Shown one piece after another: positions 8,301 through 16,464 of a stretch of 51,179 nucleotides of DNA. Below the pieces are notes generated by a model. It did not search any database and was not told the DNA's origin. It saw only the letters and a list, made by a program, of their open reading frames with translations. The stretch is from DASRJW01 sp964567755. GTDB lineage: Bacteria > Krumholzibacteriota > Krumholzibacteriia > G020349025. Each line of letters opens with the position of its first letter. The first letter of the stretch is position 1. The stretch spans positions 1 to 51,179 of the forward strand of contig CAZMNW010000002.1 in NCBI GenBank assembly GCA_964567755.1. Direction: 5' to 3'. Both the position numbers and the translations under genes were made by a program.

Positions 8301-9570
8301 CTAGGCCTGCACGCACGCGATCGATAAGGAAGTACAATTCTTCGTCTTCCCCGTACACCCACTGATTGAGAATGCGATCCTCTTCGATCACGAAATCTTG
8401 GTCGAAGCGTGCGGGACCCGGGCTCGGGCCCGCAAGCGGCGCGCGCACCGGCATCCGCGCCGGCACGCCGCTCTCGGCCACCGACAGCCAATAGACGTTG
8501 GTGAAGGAATAACGCGCCGCGCGCTCGCCTGCGGTCGCGTCGTCGCGCGGCTGCTCGGCCCAGAAGAGAAAACTGTCGCCGCTGTGAAACACGCCGTCGC
8601 CATCGTCCTCGATGTGGAGCGGGATCTCGACGATGCGCGGCTCGAGCGGCGACCCGGCATCGAAGCGTTTCAACACCAAGCGCAGGCGATCGATCGGAGT
8701 GCCATCGGGGAAGCCGGCGCCGAACAAGGTCGAGGCAGGGACACGCAGCGCCCCCGTCGATCGCACCCGCAATTTCCATTCGTCCTCGGCCAGAAGTCCG
8801 GGTCGCAACATGCCGCTCGCGAGCGGCTTGCCGAGACGCGCGAGGCGCTCTGGGCCTAGCTGCCAGCTTCGCACACGACCCGCATTCAGGAACACCTGGT
8901 CGTAGATCTGCTGCCAGGGTCCATGCTGCGCCGGTTGCAGCCCTTCGCCAGCGAAAGACCCGCTGCGCGCGCTGCGCACGCGCAACTCGAGCAGCAGCCG
9001 GCGCACGATCCGCAGCCTCGAGGTCGCAGGATCGTAGAGCAGTGGCCAAACGTCGATGGCCACCGCGCGCACATCACGCAAGGTCCCGACCTCGCCGAGA
9101 TTGGCGGCCACTGCCCTCGGCCCATCGGCGGCGTAAGACGCCGCATCGTACGCGACCCATTCCTCCGGCCAGCCACTGCTCGGGTCGTCCGGCGAGCCCC
9201 CGGTGCCATAGCTCACCCCCTGGAATGGCCGCGGCACCAGGCGTACCGTCCCCCCATCGTCGGTTTCCAGCTCGAGAATCTGCAGCGTTGCCTCACCGGT
9301 CGGTGGCAGTGCCACGAGCTGTGATACGACCAGGAGCTCCGGGGCTCCGGGCGACCCGACGCTGTGGGCATCGTCGACGTGGAAGCGACTGTACGCGACA
9401 CCATCCACGTCTTTTTCCACGCGCAGCGGCGGCGGGATGCGGACCTCGATCCTGAGCAGCGACCCATCATGCGACTCCGACAACAGTCGCCACTCGACGG
9501 CGGCAGCGCTCGACTGGAATACAAGCAGCGCCACTGCAAGCATCGGAACCGAACAGCGGCTCGAGAACAT
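5320..9570 (-). CDS. Large secreted C25 (gingipain-like) cysteine peptidase with FlgD-type C-terminal tail
   Basis: This 1416-aa protein begins with a signal peptide (MFSSRCSVPMLAVALLVF). The ATG at 9570 follows GGAG at five bases; the frame stays open further upstream without a better start. The N-terminal ~600 residues are beta-rich, like the pro-region and Ig-like parts of C25 proteins. The peptidase core begins near FDVLVVAHDDFAQDAK and includes YVLLVGDGSED and DLLIGRFPVGT. The candidate catalytic dyad is His933 (FALQSHANR) and Cys973 (FFGFGCHLNEFG), followed by RGAVASYASTGFEY. The C-terminus has FPNPFADKTHF, LRIMDLNGRTVRQF and WDGTDSAGDRVANGVYLYEV, a FlgD/type-IX-sorting-like Ig module. 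The usual Gly before the His is replaced by Ser. It is probably a cell-surface or secreted protease. Confidence 0.85.
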   Translation of the reverse strand: MFSSRCSVPMLAVALLVFQSSAAAVEWRLLSESHDGSLLRIEVRIPPPLRVEKDVDGVAYSRFHVDDAHSVGSPGAPELLVVSQLVALPPTGEATLQILELETDDGGTVRLVPRPFQGVSYGTGGSPDDPSSGWPEEWVAYDAASYAADGPRAVAANLGEVGTLRDVRAVAIDVWPLLYDPATSRLRIVRRLLLELRVRSARSGSFAGEGLQPAQHGPWQQIYDQVFLNAGRVRSWQLGPERLARLGKPLASGMLRPGLLAEDEWKLRVRSTGALRVPASTLFGAGFPDGTPIDRLRLVLKRFDAGSPLEPRIVEIPLHIEDDGDGVFHSGDSFLFWAEQPRDDATAGERAARYSFTNVYWLSVAESGVPARMPVRAPLAGPSPGPARFDQDFVIEEDRILNQWVYGEDEELYFLIDRVRAGLEAGYDLSVPGRAMDAALEICVDTQQDWLRRAFTVEAQFQSGQRLALGTSAGVPASGSAPPHLVVCGQVPAPQVEPGNVRVILTALPVEDHAFDDTTPFVDNIRLRYAAEYRVTSDDLRCTSGSAVGPTAFAITGCSGAPLAAFDVTDPKSPAIFDLNGALANGTLTLTDDVDIPRRYRIVANAGIPALAAADIQRDTPDPMLDELADPSQRFDVLVVAHDDFAQDAKLLEWKAFREGQGYRVRIARTSDVYDAFNGGLLHYDPIYAFVRSAYQNWGIGYVLLVGDGSEDAAGLWPTSGPNFVPAPMAYFLVLASSGGGLEFRNDIYERYYAKMDGANDLWPDLLIGRFPVGTSQELRNVVDKTLLYEQPAADDDGKWRKRVLLFSDDEWVRRVVAGDIVHRRGCAEWDFFFSIRCTCETVRNAFPGDLRCVPFYLHEWSNRQAATIPEHSAFAFEPGPSPCSKPFQNCSGAGYQAPHRGSNEVFFYEREVAGALADSIGDGVLFFALQSHANRAIVTDEQFVRREPNPAAPFVPDFRNHGKPFVFFGFGCHLNEFGVAGENANGDVVGDALGEVYLTAAQRGAVASYASTGFEYLQANNRFHENMWRAIFEKRYFRALGGTSVRSDTLAANWLLSALLQVSEISNADRDIVDRFALLGDPLLRLDAGVPRFEVANLDNGFLLDDGRIGALDATLPVGFTMRVSDEQGIDSLWVEKRFVDGRRVPVADVRITATVDTAQQVTAKRGYQLQFELVFDSCDFDLVVGARDLAGRVSEFVGRGQFERFLYANGLEVDDGSVADARTSFRYVIQNCVPDPTVPNLVVLLDNQLVPDIRFSQADTLFVSWNVDFAWNVAPGSHRLLFQFAGGDTSSVDLVVQGVLGLHDVLAFPNPFADKTHFFFNLDAEITGGHLRIMDLNGRTVRQFDLGGAGVVQDLLPPPPSKAGGTTMAMNYVAWDGTDSAGDRVANGVYLYEVRIADASGREIRKRDKVVLMH

Positions 9571-9832
9571 CGAGTCTCCGAACACAGGGGAAGGACCAAC
9601 TCTGCGGCAGGCCGTGCAGCGCCAGTCAGTATAGGGATCTCTCGCGCACGCGGTCAAGTCATCGCCGATCATTGTTATTGCCGCAACAAACGCGATAACA
9701 GCCATTTACGTCGACTGCTTCGCGTTTCACCTCGGGCTCATTTGGTGCTGGTGCTTCGAACCTCCTAGTTTCCGAGTAGTGGTTCGGCATCGAGATTGCC
9801 ACGCGTGACGCTAGGCTCAAAGGAGTGCCACG

Positions 9833-11206
9833 ATGCCACGACGTACGCTCATCATGGGTGCTGCCGGCAAGGACTTCCACGTCTTCAACACCCTCTTTCG
9901 CGGCCACACGGATGCGCGCGTGGAGTGCTTCACCGCGACGCAGATCCCGGGGATCGACGCCCGGCGTTATCCGGCCATCCTTGCCGGCCCCGGCTATCCA
10001 GACGGAATCCCCATCGAGCCCGAGCATCGTCTCGAGGAATTGGTGCGCGCGGCGCGCATCGACGACGTGCTGTTCGCCTACAGCGACGTCTCCTACGACT
10101 ACGTGGACGGCCACCGGCGCCGCGTCGAAGCGCTCGGGTCAAGCTTCCGCACGCCGGATCCCCGCGCACTCATGCTGGACGCCCAGGTGCCGGTGATCGC
10201 CGTGTGCGCTGTGCGCACTGGCTGCGGCAAGAGCCAGACCAGCCGACGCGTGCTCGCCATCCTGCGCGACATGGGCCAGCGGGTCGTCGTCGTGCGCCAT
10301 CCCATGCCGTACGGCGATCTCGCCGCCCAGAGCGTGCAACGTTTCGCCACCATTGCCGACCTCGAGGCGCATCACTGCACGATCGAGGAGATGGAGGAAT
10401 ACGAGCCGCATCTCGCCAACGGCGCCATCGTCTATGCCGGGGTGGATTACGCCGCGATCCTGGCGCGAGCACAGCAGGAAGCCGACGTCCTGGTCTGGGA
10501 CGGCGGCAACAACGACACGCCGTTCTTCCGGCCCACGCTCCACATCACGCTCGTCGACCCGCATCGACCCGGACACGAGCTGTCGCATTACCCGGGCCGC
10601 GAGAACCTCGAGCTCGCGGATGTCATCTTGTTCAACAAGATGGATTCGGCACCTGCCGGCAACGTCGAGCGCATCGAGGCCAACATCCGCCAGGTCAACC
10701 CAGAGGCAACGCGCATCTACGCCCAGAGCCCGATCGGCGTCGACTCTCCGCAGCACGTGGCCGGCAAGCGCGTCGTCGTGGTCGAGGACGGCCCGACCCT
10801 CACCCATGGGGGCATGCAGTACGGCGCCGGCATCCTCGCCGCGCGCCAGCTGCAGGCAGAGATCGTCGATCCGCGCCCGTACCTGGTGGGATCGCTCGTC
10901 CAAACCTTCCGCCAATATCCCGGCATCGGCAGCCTGATCCCGGCCATGGGGTATGGCGAAGCACAAGTGCGCGATCTCGAAGCCACGATCAATGCAGTGG
11001 ATTGTGACGCCGTCGTCATCGCGACACCGATCGACCTGCGCCGGATCGTGCGCATCGACAAGCCCAGCGTACGCGTGACCTACGAGCTCGACGACCGCGG
11101 CTCGAATCCGACACTGGAACAAGTGCTGCGGCGCGCGCTCAGCGCATCGTCAATGCCAGGATCGCCTTCTGCACGTGCAAGCGGTTCTCTGCCTGGTCCA
11201 GAATGA
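9833..11206 (+). CDS. Cyclic 2,3-diphosphoglycerate synthetase-like P-loop GTPase
   Basis: This 457-aa protein resembles the archaeal cyclic 2,3-diphosphoglycerate synthetase family, whose bacterial members have no established function. The N-terminal ~115 residues form a nucleotide-binding-like domain (LIMGAAGKDFHVFNTLFR, AGPGYPDGIPI). A P-loop follows (TGCGKSQTS, residues 129-137), then WDGGNND (222-228) and a G4-like FNKMD (267-271). AAAGGAG precedes the ATG at good spacing. Its 3' end overlaps the convergent argF gene by 68 bases. Homologues are often found beside carbamoyltransferase genes, as here, so a link to carbamoyl-phosphate or purine nitrogen metabolism is possible. That is inference. 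Confidence 0.8.
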   Translation: MPRRTLIMGAAGKDFHVFNTLFRGHTDARVECFTATQIPGIDARRYPAILAGPGYPDGIPIEPEHRLEELVRAARIDDVLFAYSDVSYDYVDGHRRRVEALGSSFRTPDPRALMLDAQVPVIAVCAVRTGCGKSQTSRRVLAILRDMGQRVVVVRHPMPYGDLAAQSVQRFATIADLEAHHCTIEEMEEYEPHLANGAIVYAGVDYAAILARAQQEADVLVWDGGNNDTPFFRPTLHITLVDPHRPGHELSHYPGRENLELADVILFNKMDSAPAGNVERIEANIRQVNPEATRIYAQSPIGVDSPQHVAGKRVVVVEDGPTLTHGGMQYGAGILAARQLQAEIVDPRPYLVGSLVQTFRQYPGIGSLIPAMGYGEAQVRDLEATINAVDCDAVVIATPIDLRRIVRIDKPSVRVTYELDDRGSNPTLEQVLRRALSASSMPGSPSARASGSLPGPE

Positions 11207-12068
11207 CCGATTGCGGCCCGTCCATGACCTCGTCGGTCACTTCCTCGCCGCGGTGTGCCGGCAAACAATGCATGAACAACGCGTTCTCCGCTGCCCGCGC
11301 CATGAGCTGCGCGTGCACTTGATACGGCCGGAAGATGCGCACCCGCTGCTCGTGCTCGGCCTCTTGCCCCATGCTCGCCCAGGTATCGGTGTAGACGACA
11401 TCGGCGTCGCGCACCGCATCGACTGGATCCTCGATGACATGGATCTCGGCGCCGCTCCTGGCGGCCAGCGCGCGCACTTGCGCCAGCATTTCCGGCTGCG
11501 GCTGATAGCCGGCGGGCGAGCCGATTCTCACCTGCAGGCCGAGAATCGCTCCGGCCTGCATCAAGGAGTTGGTGACGTTGTTGGAGTCCCCGAGATAGGC
11601 CAGCCGAATGCCGGCCAGGCGGCCTTTCTTTTCTTGGATCGTCAGCAAATCCGCCATGGCCTGGCAGGGATGCAAGAGGTCCGAGAGACCGTTGATCACC
11701 GGAACCCCGCTGTAACGCGCCAAGTCCTCGACATCGGCATGCGCATACGTGCGCGCCATGATGCCGTCCAGATAACGTCCGAGCACTCGCGCAGTGTCCG
11801 CCACCGTTTCACCGCGATGCAGCTGCAGATCGGCGCTGGAAAGAAAGAGCGCCTGCCCACCCAGCTGCGCCATGCCGACCTCGAACGACACACGCGTGCG
11901 CGTCGAGTTCTTCTGGAAAATCATGCCGAGAGTGCGACCCGCAAGCAGCGGGTGCGGCTTCCCCACGCGCAGTTCGTCTTTCAACTGCAGGGCGAACCGG
12001 AGAATGGTCGTCAAGTCTTCCGCGTCGTAGTCATGGAGCGAGATGAAGCTACGGCCTCGAAACGCCAC
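11139..12068 (-). CDS. argF: Ornithine carbamoyltransferase
   Basis: This 309-aa enzyme transfers the carbamoyl group from carbamoyl phosphate to ornithine, giving citrulline in arginine synthesis. It has the carbamoyl-phosphate loop STRTR (55-59), LHPCQAMADL (HPCQ at 133-136) and the ornithine-binding HCLPAHRGEEV (267-277). Length is exactly that of OTCases. The GTG at 12068 is preceded by GGAGG and matches the family N-terminus; a start at 12116 would add 16 residues without a ribosome site. It stands alone, with no other arg gene in the window, and is convergent with and overlapping the cPGS-like gene. Confidence 0.95.
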   Translation of the reverse strand: MAFRGRSFISLHDYDAEDLTTILRFALQLKDELRVGKPHPLLAGRTLGMIFQKNSTRTRVSFEVGMAQLGGQALFLSSADLQLHRGETVADTARVLGRYLDGIMARTYAHADVEDLARYSGVPVINGLSDLLHPCQAMADLLTIQEKKGRLAGIRLAYLGDSNNVTNSLMQAGAILGLQVRIGSPAGYQPQPEMLAQVRALAARSGAEIHVIEDPVDAVRDADVVYTDTWASMGQEAEHEQRVRIFRPYQVHAQLMARAAENALFMHCLPAHRGEEVTDEVMDGPQSVILDQAENRLHVQKAILALTMR

Positions 12069-12230
12069 GCGAAGCCTCCAGGAGAACGTGACGGGGTGCA
12101 GCGGACACACATGCAAAGGCGCAACTCACGTGAAAGCCTCTCCCCTCCGGACATGCACGCGGTTCCCCCCGGCGAGGTCGGGTCCGCTGTGCGAGGCTCC
12201 CGCGGAGCTGCGCCCCTGGACCCCGGAAGT

Positions 12231-12941
12231 TTACTCCCGGCTTGCGTCGCTGGCAACGTCCGGCACGATCCCGAGCGGCGAAAAATCGACGAGATCGACC
12301 GACACGCAATGGAACTCGATCCCGGCATGCATCCCCTCCGGGTACGTCCCCGGGCGCATGGCGTGGAGGTGGCCGTAGACACAGATCTGGACTTGATGCG
12401 CGCGCAGCAGGTCCAAGACCTCGGAGTGTCCCACCTCGACCGCATAGGGCGGGTAGTGCAGCATCGCGAGCCGTGGGCCACTGCCTTGAGCCGCTTCGAG
12501 CGAGCGCTGCAGTCGCCCCAGCTCGCGCGCGTAGATGGCGGCGTCCTCGGCGGTCGATTCGGGTCCCGGCAGCAGCCAGCCGCGACTGCCGCAGATTTGC
12601 CAACCTTCGATCTCGAGGCAGTCGTTCTGCAGTGGCAGAATGCTGGACGGCAGCGCCTGCCGCAGCTTCTTCAGGCTGCTCCACCAATAGTCGTGGTTGC
12701 CGCGCAGCAGCACCTTGCGCCCTGGAAGCGCGCCGACGAACTCGAGGTCGGGTCGCGCCTCGTCGAGCCGCATCGCCCACGACGTGTCGCCGCACACGAG
12801 CACGGTGTCCGAATCGCGTACGCGCGCACGCCAGCGCGCGGCCACCTTGTCGGCGTGCCCATGCCACTCGGGACCAAAACGGTCCATGGGTTTATCGACT
12901 GCGAAGCCGAGGTGTAGATCGGAGATCGCGTGAATCGCCAT
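12231..12941 (-). CDS. Calcineurin-like metallophosphoesterase
   Basis: This 236-aa protein has the complete metal-binding motif set of the family: ISDLHLG (7-13), VCGDTSW, LRGNHDYWW, LAMLHYPPY and VYGHLHAM. It belongs to the predicted phosphohydrolase group with the WGDTSW/NHDYWW variant. No signal peptide is present, so it is cytosolic. The substrate cannot be deduced. It is read in the same direction as argF, 162 bases upstream of it. Confidence 0.88.
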   Translation of the reverse strand: MAIHAISDLHLGFAVDKPMDRFGPEWHGHADKVAARWRARVRDSDTVLVCGDTSWAMRLDEARPDLEFVGALPGRKVLLRGNHDYWWSSLKKLRQALPSSILPLQNDCLEIEGWQICGSRGWLLPGPESTAEDAAIYARELGRLQRSLEAAQGSGPRLAMLHYPPYAVEVGHSEVLDLLRAHQVQICVYGHLHAMRPGTYPEGMHAGIEFHCVSVDLVDFSPLGIVPDVASDASRE

Positions 12942-12988
12942 CCGGCGACGCTAGCACACGCGGGCACCGTGCCGCAGTGTCGCCGCGT

Positions 12989-13393
12989 TCAGCGGCCGGC
13001 GCGGCGCACGTAAAGGGGCTGTTGGATCTTCCAGCCGTCCTGGGTGAGACACAGCCGATCGCCGCTCGGGAAGCGGTGTAGCGAGTCTCCCATGCCGACG
13101 CGGTATTCGACGAGATAGGTGACGTCCACGAGGCCGCGGCCGCGGTCGGCCACGGTGAAATCACGGCAGCGCAGCTCGACGAGATCTGGCAGGGTGAGCA
13201 TCTGGTCGGCGTCCTCGGCCGAGGATTCGACGAAGCACTCCAGCGCCGAGCTGTGCCGGTGCTCGATCATCGAGTGCCAATAGTTGGCAATCGTCGTCTG
13301 CGGTCTGGCGAAAGCCTCCGGCAGATCGCGCGGACTGTCGCGCATCGCGCCGAGCAGCGCCAAGAGCACTGGCAGGAGCAGCAAGATGTTCAC
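12989..13393 (-). CDS. Small secreted or anchored protein, NTF2-like
   Basis: This 134-aa protein starts with a hydrophobic stretch (NILLLLPVLLALLGA) that serves as a signal peptide or anchor. The rest fits a single alpha+beta domain of the NTF2/SnoaL-like kind (IANYWHSMIEHRHSSALECF, then strands ending in DGWKIQQPLYVRR). The start is a GTG with a weak leader. No catalytic residues are recognised and the function is unknown. It lies 47 bases upstream of the metallophosphoesterase start, possibly in the same transcript. Confidence 0.6.
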   Translation of the reverse strand: MNILLLLPVLLALLGAMRDSPRDLPEAFARPQTTIANYWHSMIEHRHSSALECFVESSAEDADQMLTLPDLVELRCRDFTVADRGRGLVDVTYLVEYRVGMGDSLHRFPSGDRLCLTQDGWKIQQPLYVRRAGR

Positions 13394-13640
13394 ATTGAAT
13401 CATTGGGATGAGGGCAGTCGCAGCGAGACGATTTAGTCGCCACGTCCAATCATAGCAGACCTCGACGATACTGACCATTGAATTCAATGTGCAGTGTTCA
13501 ATCCGACAGCGTTGCATGTGCGCCAACACACCCAGCGCACTCGCCGCAGTGGGAGGAGATGCCTCAATGTCCTGCCTCGCGGCGCATGCGCGCTCGACAC
13601 CACGGCCAACATCGGGCCCGCTGGAATCCCGCCGCCTGCA

Positions 13641-14312
13641 TCAACTTCCGTAGCGTGTGCCACTCGGATCGTCGCGTGGACTGTTGAGGAAGAAGCGGAA
13701 ACCCAGGAGAACCGAGATTCCATCCAGGTGATGGGTCGAATCCACGAGGTCTTCGCGCTGCGTCACCATGTAGCGCGGCCCGATGTGCGCCATCCAGTTC
13801 TTGCCGAGGATGAGCAACACCGAGACCCCCAACTCTCCGGCCAGCAACAAGTCGTTGACCGAGGCCTGGGCAAGACCCGGAACCGGCTGCAGCCAACGCG
13901 TCACGGAGACGAACCCGAGCCCGACGTTAAACTCGGGCTTCCAGTAGCCCGTGCGCATGCCGCCGCGCGCGTAGCGCAAGCGCAGCATAATCGGGTTGGC
14001 CTCGATGCGATACGTGCGCGCACTTTCGGGCAGCAGCAGATCCTCGAGGCGATAGATCGGCTCTATCGGTCCGACCCGTTCGCCCTGAACACCGAAGGTG
14101 CCCTCGAGCAGCAAGTTGTCGGTGAGGTGCGAGCCGATCCCGAGCTCGACAACGCCCACGGTGCGCGAATCGACCACGTCCCCACCCGTCTGCCCCGTCA
14201 GCACGAAGGCGCCGCCGGCGAATTCCAGGTAGGTCCGCGGCATCGCCACCGCGCCGGGCGCGCCCCACGCAATCCAGATTGCCCCCAGGAAGAGCCCCAG
14301 CACCCGATGCAC
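13641..14312 (-). CDS. Predicted outer-membrane beta-barrel protein
   Basis: This 223-aa protein has a signal peptide (VLGLFLGAIWIAWGAPGAVA), then alternating amphipathic strands rich in Gly, Tyr and Leu (TYLEFAGGAFVLTG, NLLLEGTFGVQGE, MLRLRYARGGMRTGYW, FNVGLGFVSVTR). It ends in ISVLLGFRFFLN, and this pattern is typical of small OmpA/OmpW-type barrels. The GTG at 14312 follows GAGGGA. The reading frame stays open upstream through the anti-sigma gene, but that part is a shadow. It lies 80 bases downstream of the sigma/anti-sigma pair, so it may be a target or member of that operon. The family is not identified more precisely. Confidence 0.65.
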   Translation of the reverse strand: MHRVLGLFLGAIWIAWGAPGAVAMPRTYLEFAGGAFVLTGQTGGDVVDSRTVGVVELGIGSHLTDNLLLEGTFGVQGERVGPIEPIYRLEDLLLPESARTYRIEANPIMLRLRYARGGMRTGYWKPEFNVGLGFVSVTRWLQPVPGLAQASVNDLLLAGELGVSVLLILGKNWMAHIGPRYMVTQREDLVDSTHHLDGISVLLGFRFFLNSPRDDPSGTRYGS

Positions 14313-14392
14313 GGTTCCCTCGTCTCGTGGACAGCGGCCCGGCGTCTGTTCCGCAGAAACATAACTGCCGCCGCGCCGAATGCCAGCATCGG

Positions 14393-15640
14393 TCAACGCG
14401 GCAAGGCATCCAGGTGCAATTGCCACGCGGCTCGGCTCGCCGCATCGGGAGCGCTCTCGACGAGCCAGGTGAGATAGGCACCGGCGCGATCCCGCAACGC
14501 GGGAGAGGTCTCTGCCTGTCGCATGAGCCGGCGCGCGAGCTCTTCCACCTGGGGTCGGAATTCCTGGCGTTGCCGGCGCGGCCAAAGCAACGCATCCAAA
14601 GCCGGGTAGGCTTCCGCTTCGGCAACAGCTTCCGCGGCACTGCGATTCGCTTCTTTCGCGGCCGGTGAACGCGTGGGAGGTTGCCGCAACCATGCGTCCA
14701 TGTGCTCGAGATCGCGCGGGTCGACATCCGTGCTCGTGTCGAGTTCGGCTCGCACTCTCTCTGCCGCGGCGATGTCAGCCGCGAGCGCTGCATCGACGAA
14801 CTCGTGGATGGGTCCTGCCGCCACATCGGCCTCCACCGACACCTCGGCTTCCACCGCTGCGTTTAGGTTCATTGCTTCCCCACTCGATGCGGGAGATGTG
14901 GCTGATTTTGGCGCCGCAAGCTTGAGAGCATCCAGCGTGGTCTTGGAGCGCTGCCCGGCGTCCGGCGTCGCCTTCTCGAAAGTCTGCTGAGTTTGTGGAG
15001 CCGAGGTTCGGCCCGAGGCCCCACCCTCCTCCGCTTTGTCAGCCTCGACGAGAGATCCCGTGTCTCTTCGAGGCATGGGCTCACCTCGTGGCGGCGACGC
15101 AGGCGGCAAGCTCGGTGGCTCGAGTGGCTGCGAGACTGACGGCACGGGCTGTTGAGCTGCGGCCTTCTGCTCCAATGCCGGTGTCGGTGCGGTTGGAGCT
15201 CGCGAAGTCTCTCGCGCTGTTCGTTCCTTCGTCGGCTCGATTCGGATCTCGTCGGACCGAAAGCCGCGCATGCCGATGTAGGTGATGAGCATCACGCTCG
15301 CGAATGCGCCGGCGAATCGCGGCCACGCGGGCCGGCCTCGCGGCAGAAACCAGCCAGTGAGGCGCTCGAGCATCGGCGCTGGCCCTTCGTTTGGAGGTTG
15401 GGCTGCGGCATCTGCCAACCGATCGAGGACCCGCGGCGAAAACCGCGCCCAGTATCCCGGTCCGGGATCGGGCACCTCGATGGCGCGCAACGTGGCCTGG
15501 AGTGCCTGCAGAGCCTCGAGATCGCGACGGCATACCGAGCACGCGTGCAGATGCGCCTCGACTCCCGCACGCGTCGCGGGGTCGAGCTCGGCGTCCACGT
15601 ACCCACCCAGGAGCTCGTCGACATGTCTCTCGTCAGGCAT
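14393..15640 (-). CDS. Zinc-finger anti-sigma factor
   Basis: This is a 415-aa membrane protein. The N-terminus is a zf-HC2 anti-sigma domain with HxxxCxxC (His30, Cys34, Cys37). One transmembrane segment follows at about 106-124 (WPRFAGAFASVMLITYIGM). A long Pro/Ala/Thr-rich extracytoplasmic linker contains PPASPPRGEPMPRR-type sequence. A helical C-terminal domain (WPRRQRQEFRPQVEELARRL) completes the protein. The ATG at 15640 has GGAGGGG upstream and overlaps the sigma gene by 8 bases, indicating coupling. It is expected to hold the adjacent ECF sigma factor inactive until an envelope signal arrives. The large periplasmic part is unusually long for this family. Confidence 0.85.
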   Translation of the reverse strand: MPDERHVDELLGGYVDAELDPATRAGVEAHLHACSVCRRDLEALQALQATLRAIEVPDPGPGYWARFSPRVLDRLADAAAQPPNEGPAPMLERLTGWFLPRGRPAWPRFAGAFASVMLITYIGMRGFRSDEIRIEPTKERTARETSRAPTAPTPALEQKAAAQQPVPSVSQPLEPPSLPPASPPRGEPMPRRDTGSLVEADKAEEGGASGRTSAPQTQQTFEKATPDAGQRSKTTLDALKLAAPKSATSPASSGEAMNLNAAVEAEVSVEADVAAGPIHEFVDAALAADIAAAERVRAELDTSTDVDPRDLEHMDAWLRQPPTRSPAAKEANRSAAEAVAEAEAYPALDALLWPRRQRQEFRPQVEELARRLMRQAETSPALRDRAGAYLTWLVESAPDAASRAAWQLHLDALPR

Positions 15641-16238
15641 GGCCCCTCCGCGGACTCGAGCCCAGTCCATGCGACTCGAGCTCACGACGCAGCAACGCCC
15701 GCGCTCGGTGCAAACGCGACATCACGGTGCCGACAGGAATCTCCAATGTCTTGGCGATTTCGGCGTACGAAAGCTCCTCGGTTGCGCGCAGGAGCAGCGG
15801 CACCCGATACTCGTCCGGCAACCGCGCGAGCCCCGCTTGCAGCACGCGCTGCATCTCGCTCCCCTCCACCGCCGTATCCGGTCCCGGCGCATTCGAGGCA
15901 TAAGACTCGCTCGCGTGGTCGAAGACCTCGCCACCTTCGGTGCGACGGCGACGGCGCTTCTCGATCCTGTTCAACGCCAGACGCGTCGCGATCGTGCGCA
16001 GCCAGCCCAGGAAGCTGTAGCTCGGATCGTAGCGCTCGATCGCGGTCCACGCACGGACGAACGTCTCCTGCGCGACGTCATCGGCATCGGCATGATCGCG
16101 AAGCATTCGGTACGCGAGCGCGTAGATCGGCCGTTGGAATGCCTCGACCAGCCGGCCGAATTCCCTCGACTTCCCGGCACGAGCGGCGGAGAGGAGCGCC
16201 TCCATGGCCTGCGCATCGAGGCCGTCGGCACTGTGCAT
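15633..16238 (-). CDS. ECF-family RNA polymerase sigma factor (RpoE-like)
   Basis: This 201-aa sigma factor has region 2 (YALAYRMLRDHADADDVAQETFVRAW, FLGWLRTIATRLALNRIEKRRRR) and region 4 (LPDEYRVPLLLRATEELSYAEIAKTLEIPVGTVMSRLHRAR). No region 3 is present, as expected for ECF sigmas. GGAGG with a short spacer precedes the ATG. It is the first gene of a sigma/anti-sigma operon and is divergent from the carboxylase operon. Targets cannot be read from the sequence. Autoregulation is usual for this family, but no ECF promoter was recognised. Confidence 0.93.
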   Translation of the reverse strand: MHSADGLDAQAMEALLSAARAGKSREFGRLVEAFQRPIYALAYRMLRDHADADDVAQETFVRAWTAIERYDPSYSFLGWLRTIATRLALNRIEKRRRRRTEGGEVFDHASESYASNAPGPDTAVEGSEMQRVLQAGLARLPDEYRVPLLLRATEELSYAEIAKTLEIPVGTVMSRLHRARALLRRELESHGLGSSPRRGHA

Positions 16239-16350
16239 TCACCCTCCGCCTGCTGTTGATACCGGTGTGGCGCGGTCGCATTCCGCCGCCGCATGTCCAC
16301 GTCGTGCCGTGAGAGCGTGAGGGTCCCCTCGCGCTGGCGCAATGCCCAAT

Positions 16351-16379
16351 TTTACATCCACTTGCGAAGCTGGTACATT
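16351..16379 (+). promoter_or_regulatory. Sigma-70-like promoter of the carboxylase operon
   Basis: TTTACA (16351-16356) and TACATT (16374-16379) are separated by 17 bases and stand out as AT-rich in GC-rich surroundings. The start of transcription would fall near 16386, leaving a leader of about 80 bases with a CGCCGG/CCGGCG hairpin before the pccB start at 16465. Confidence 0.5.
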
Positions 16380-16464
16380 CCGCGCCGGCCCTTGGCCCGG
16401 CGAGTGAGCCCGCCTCCCAAGGTTGGCCGGATCCGCGCCAGGGACGCGACGATCCTGGAGGTCC

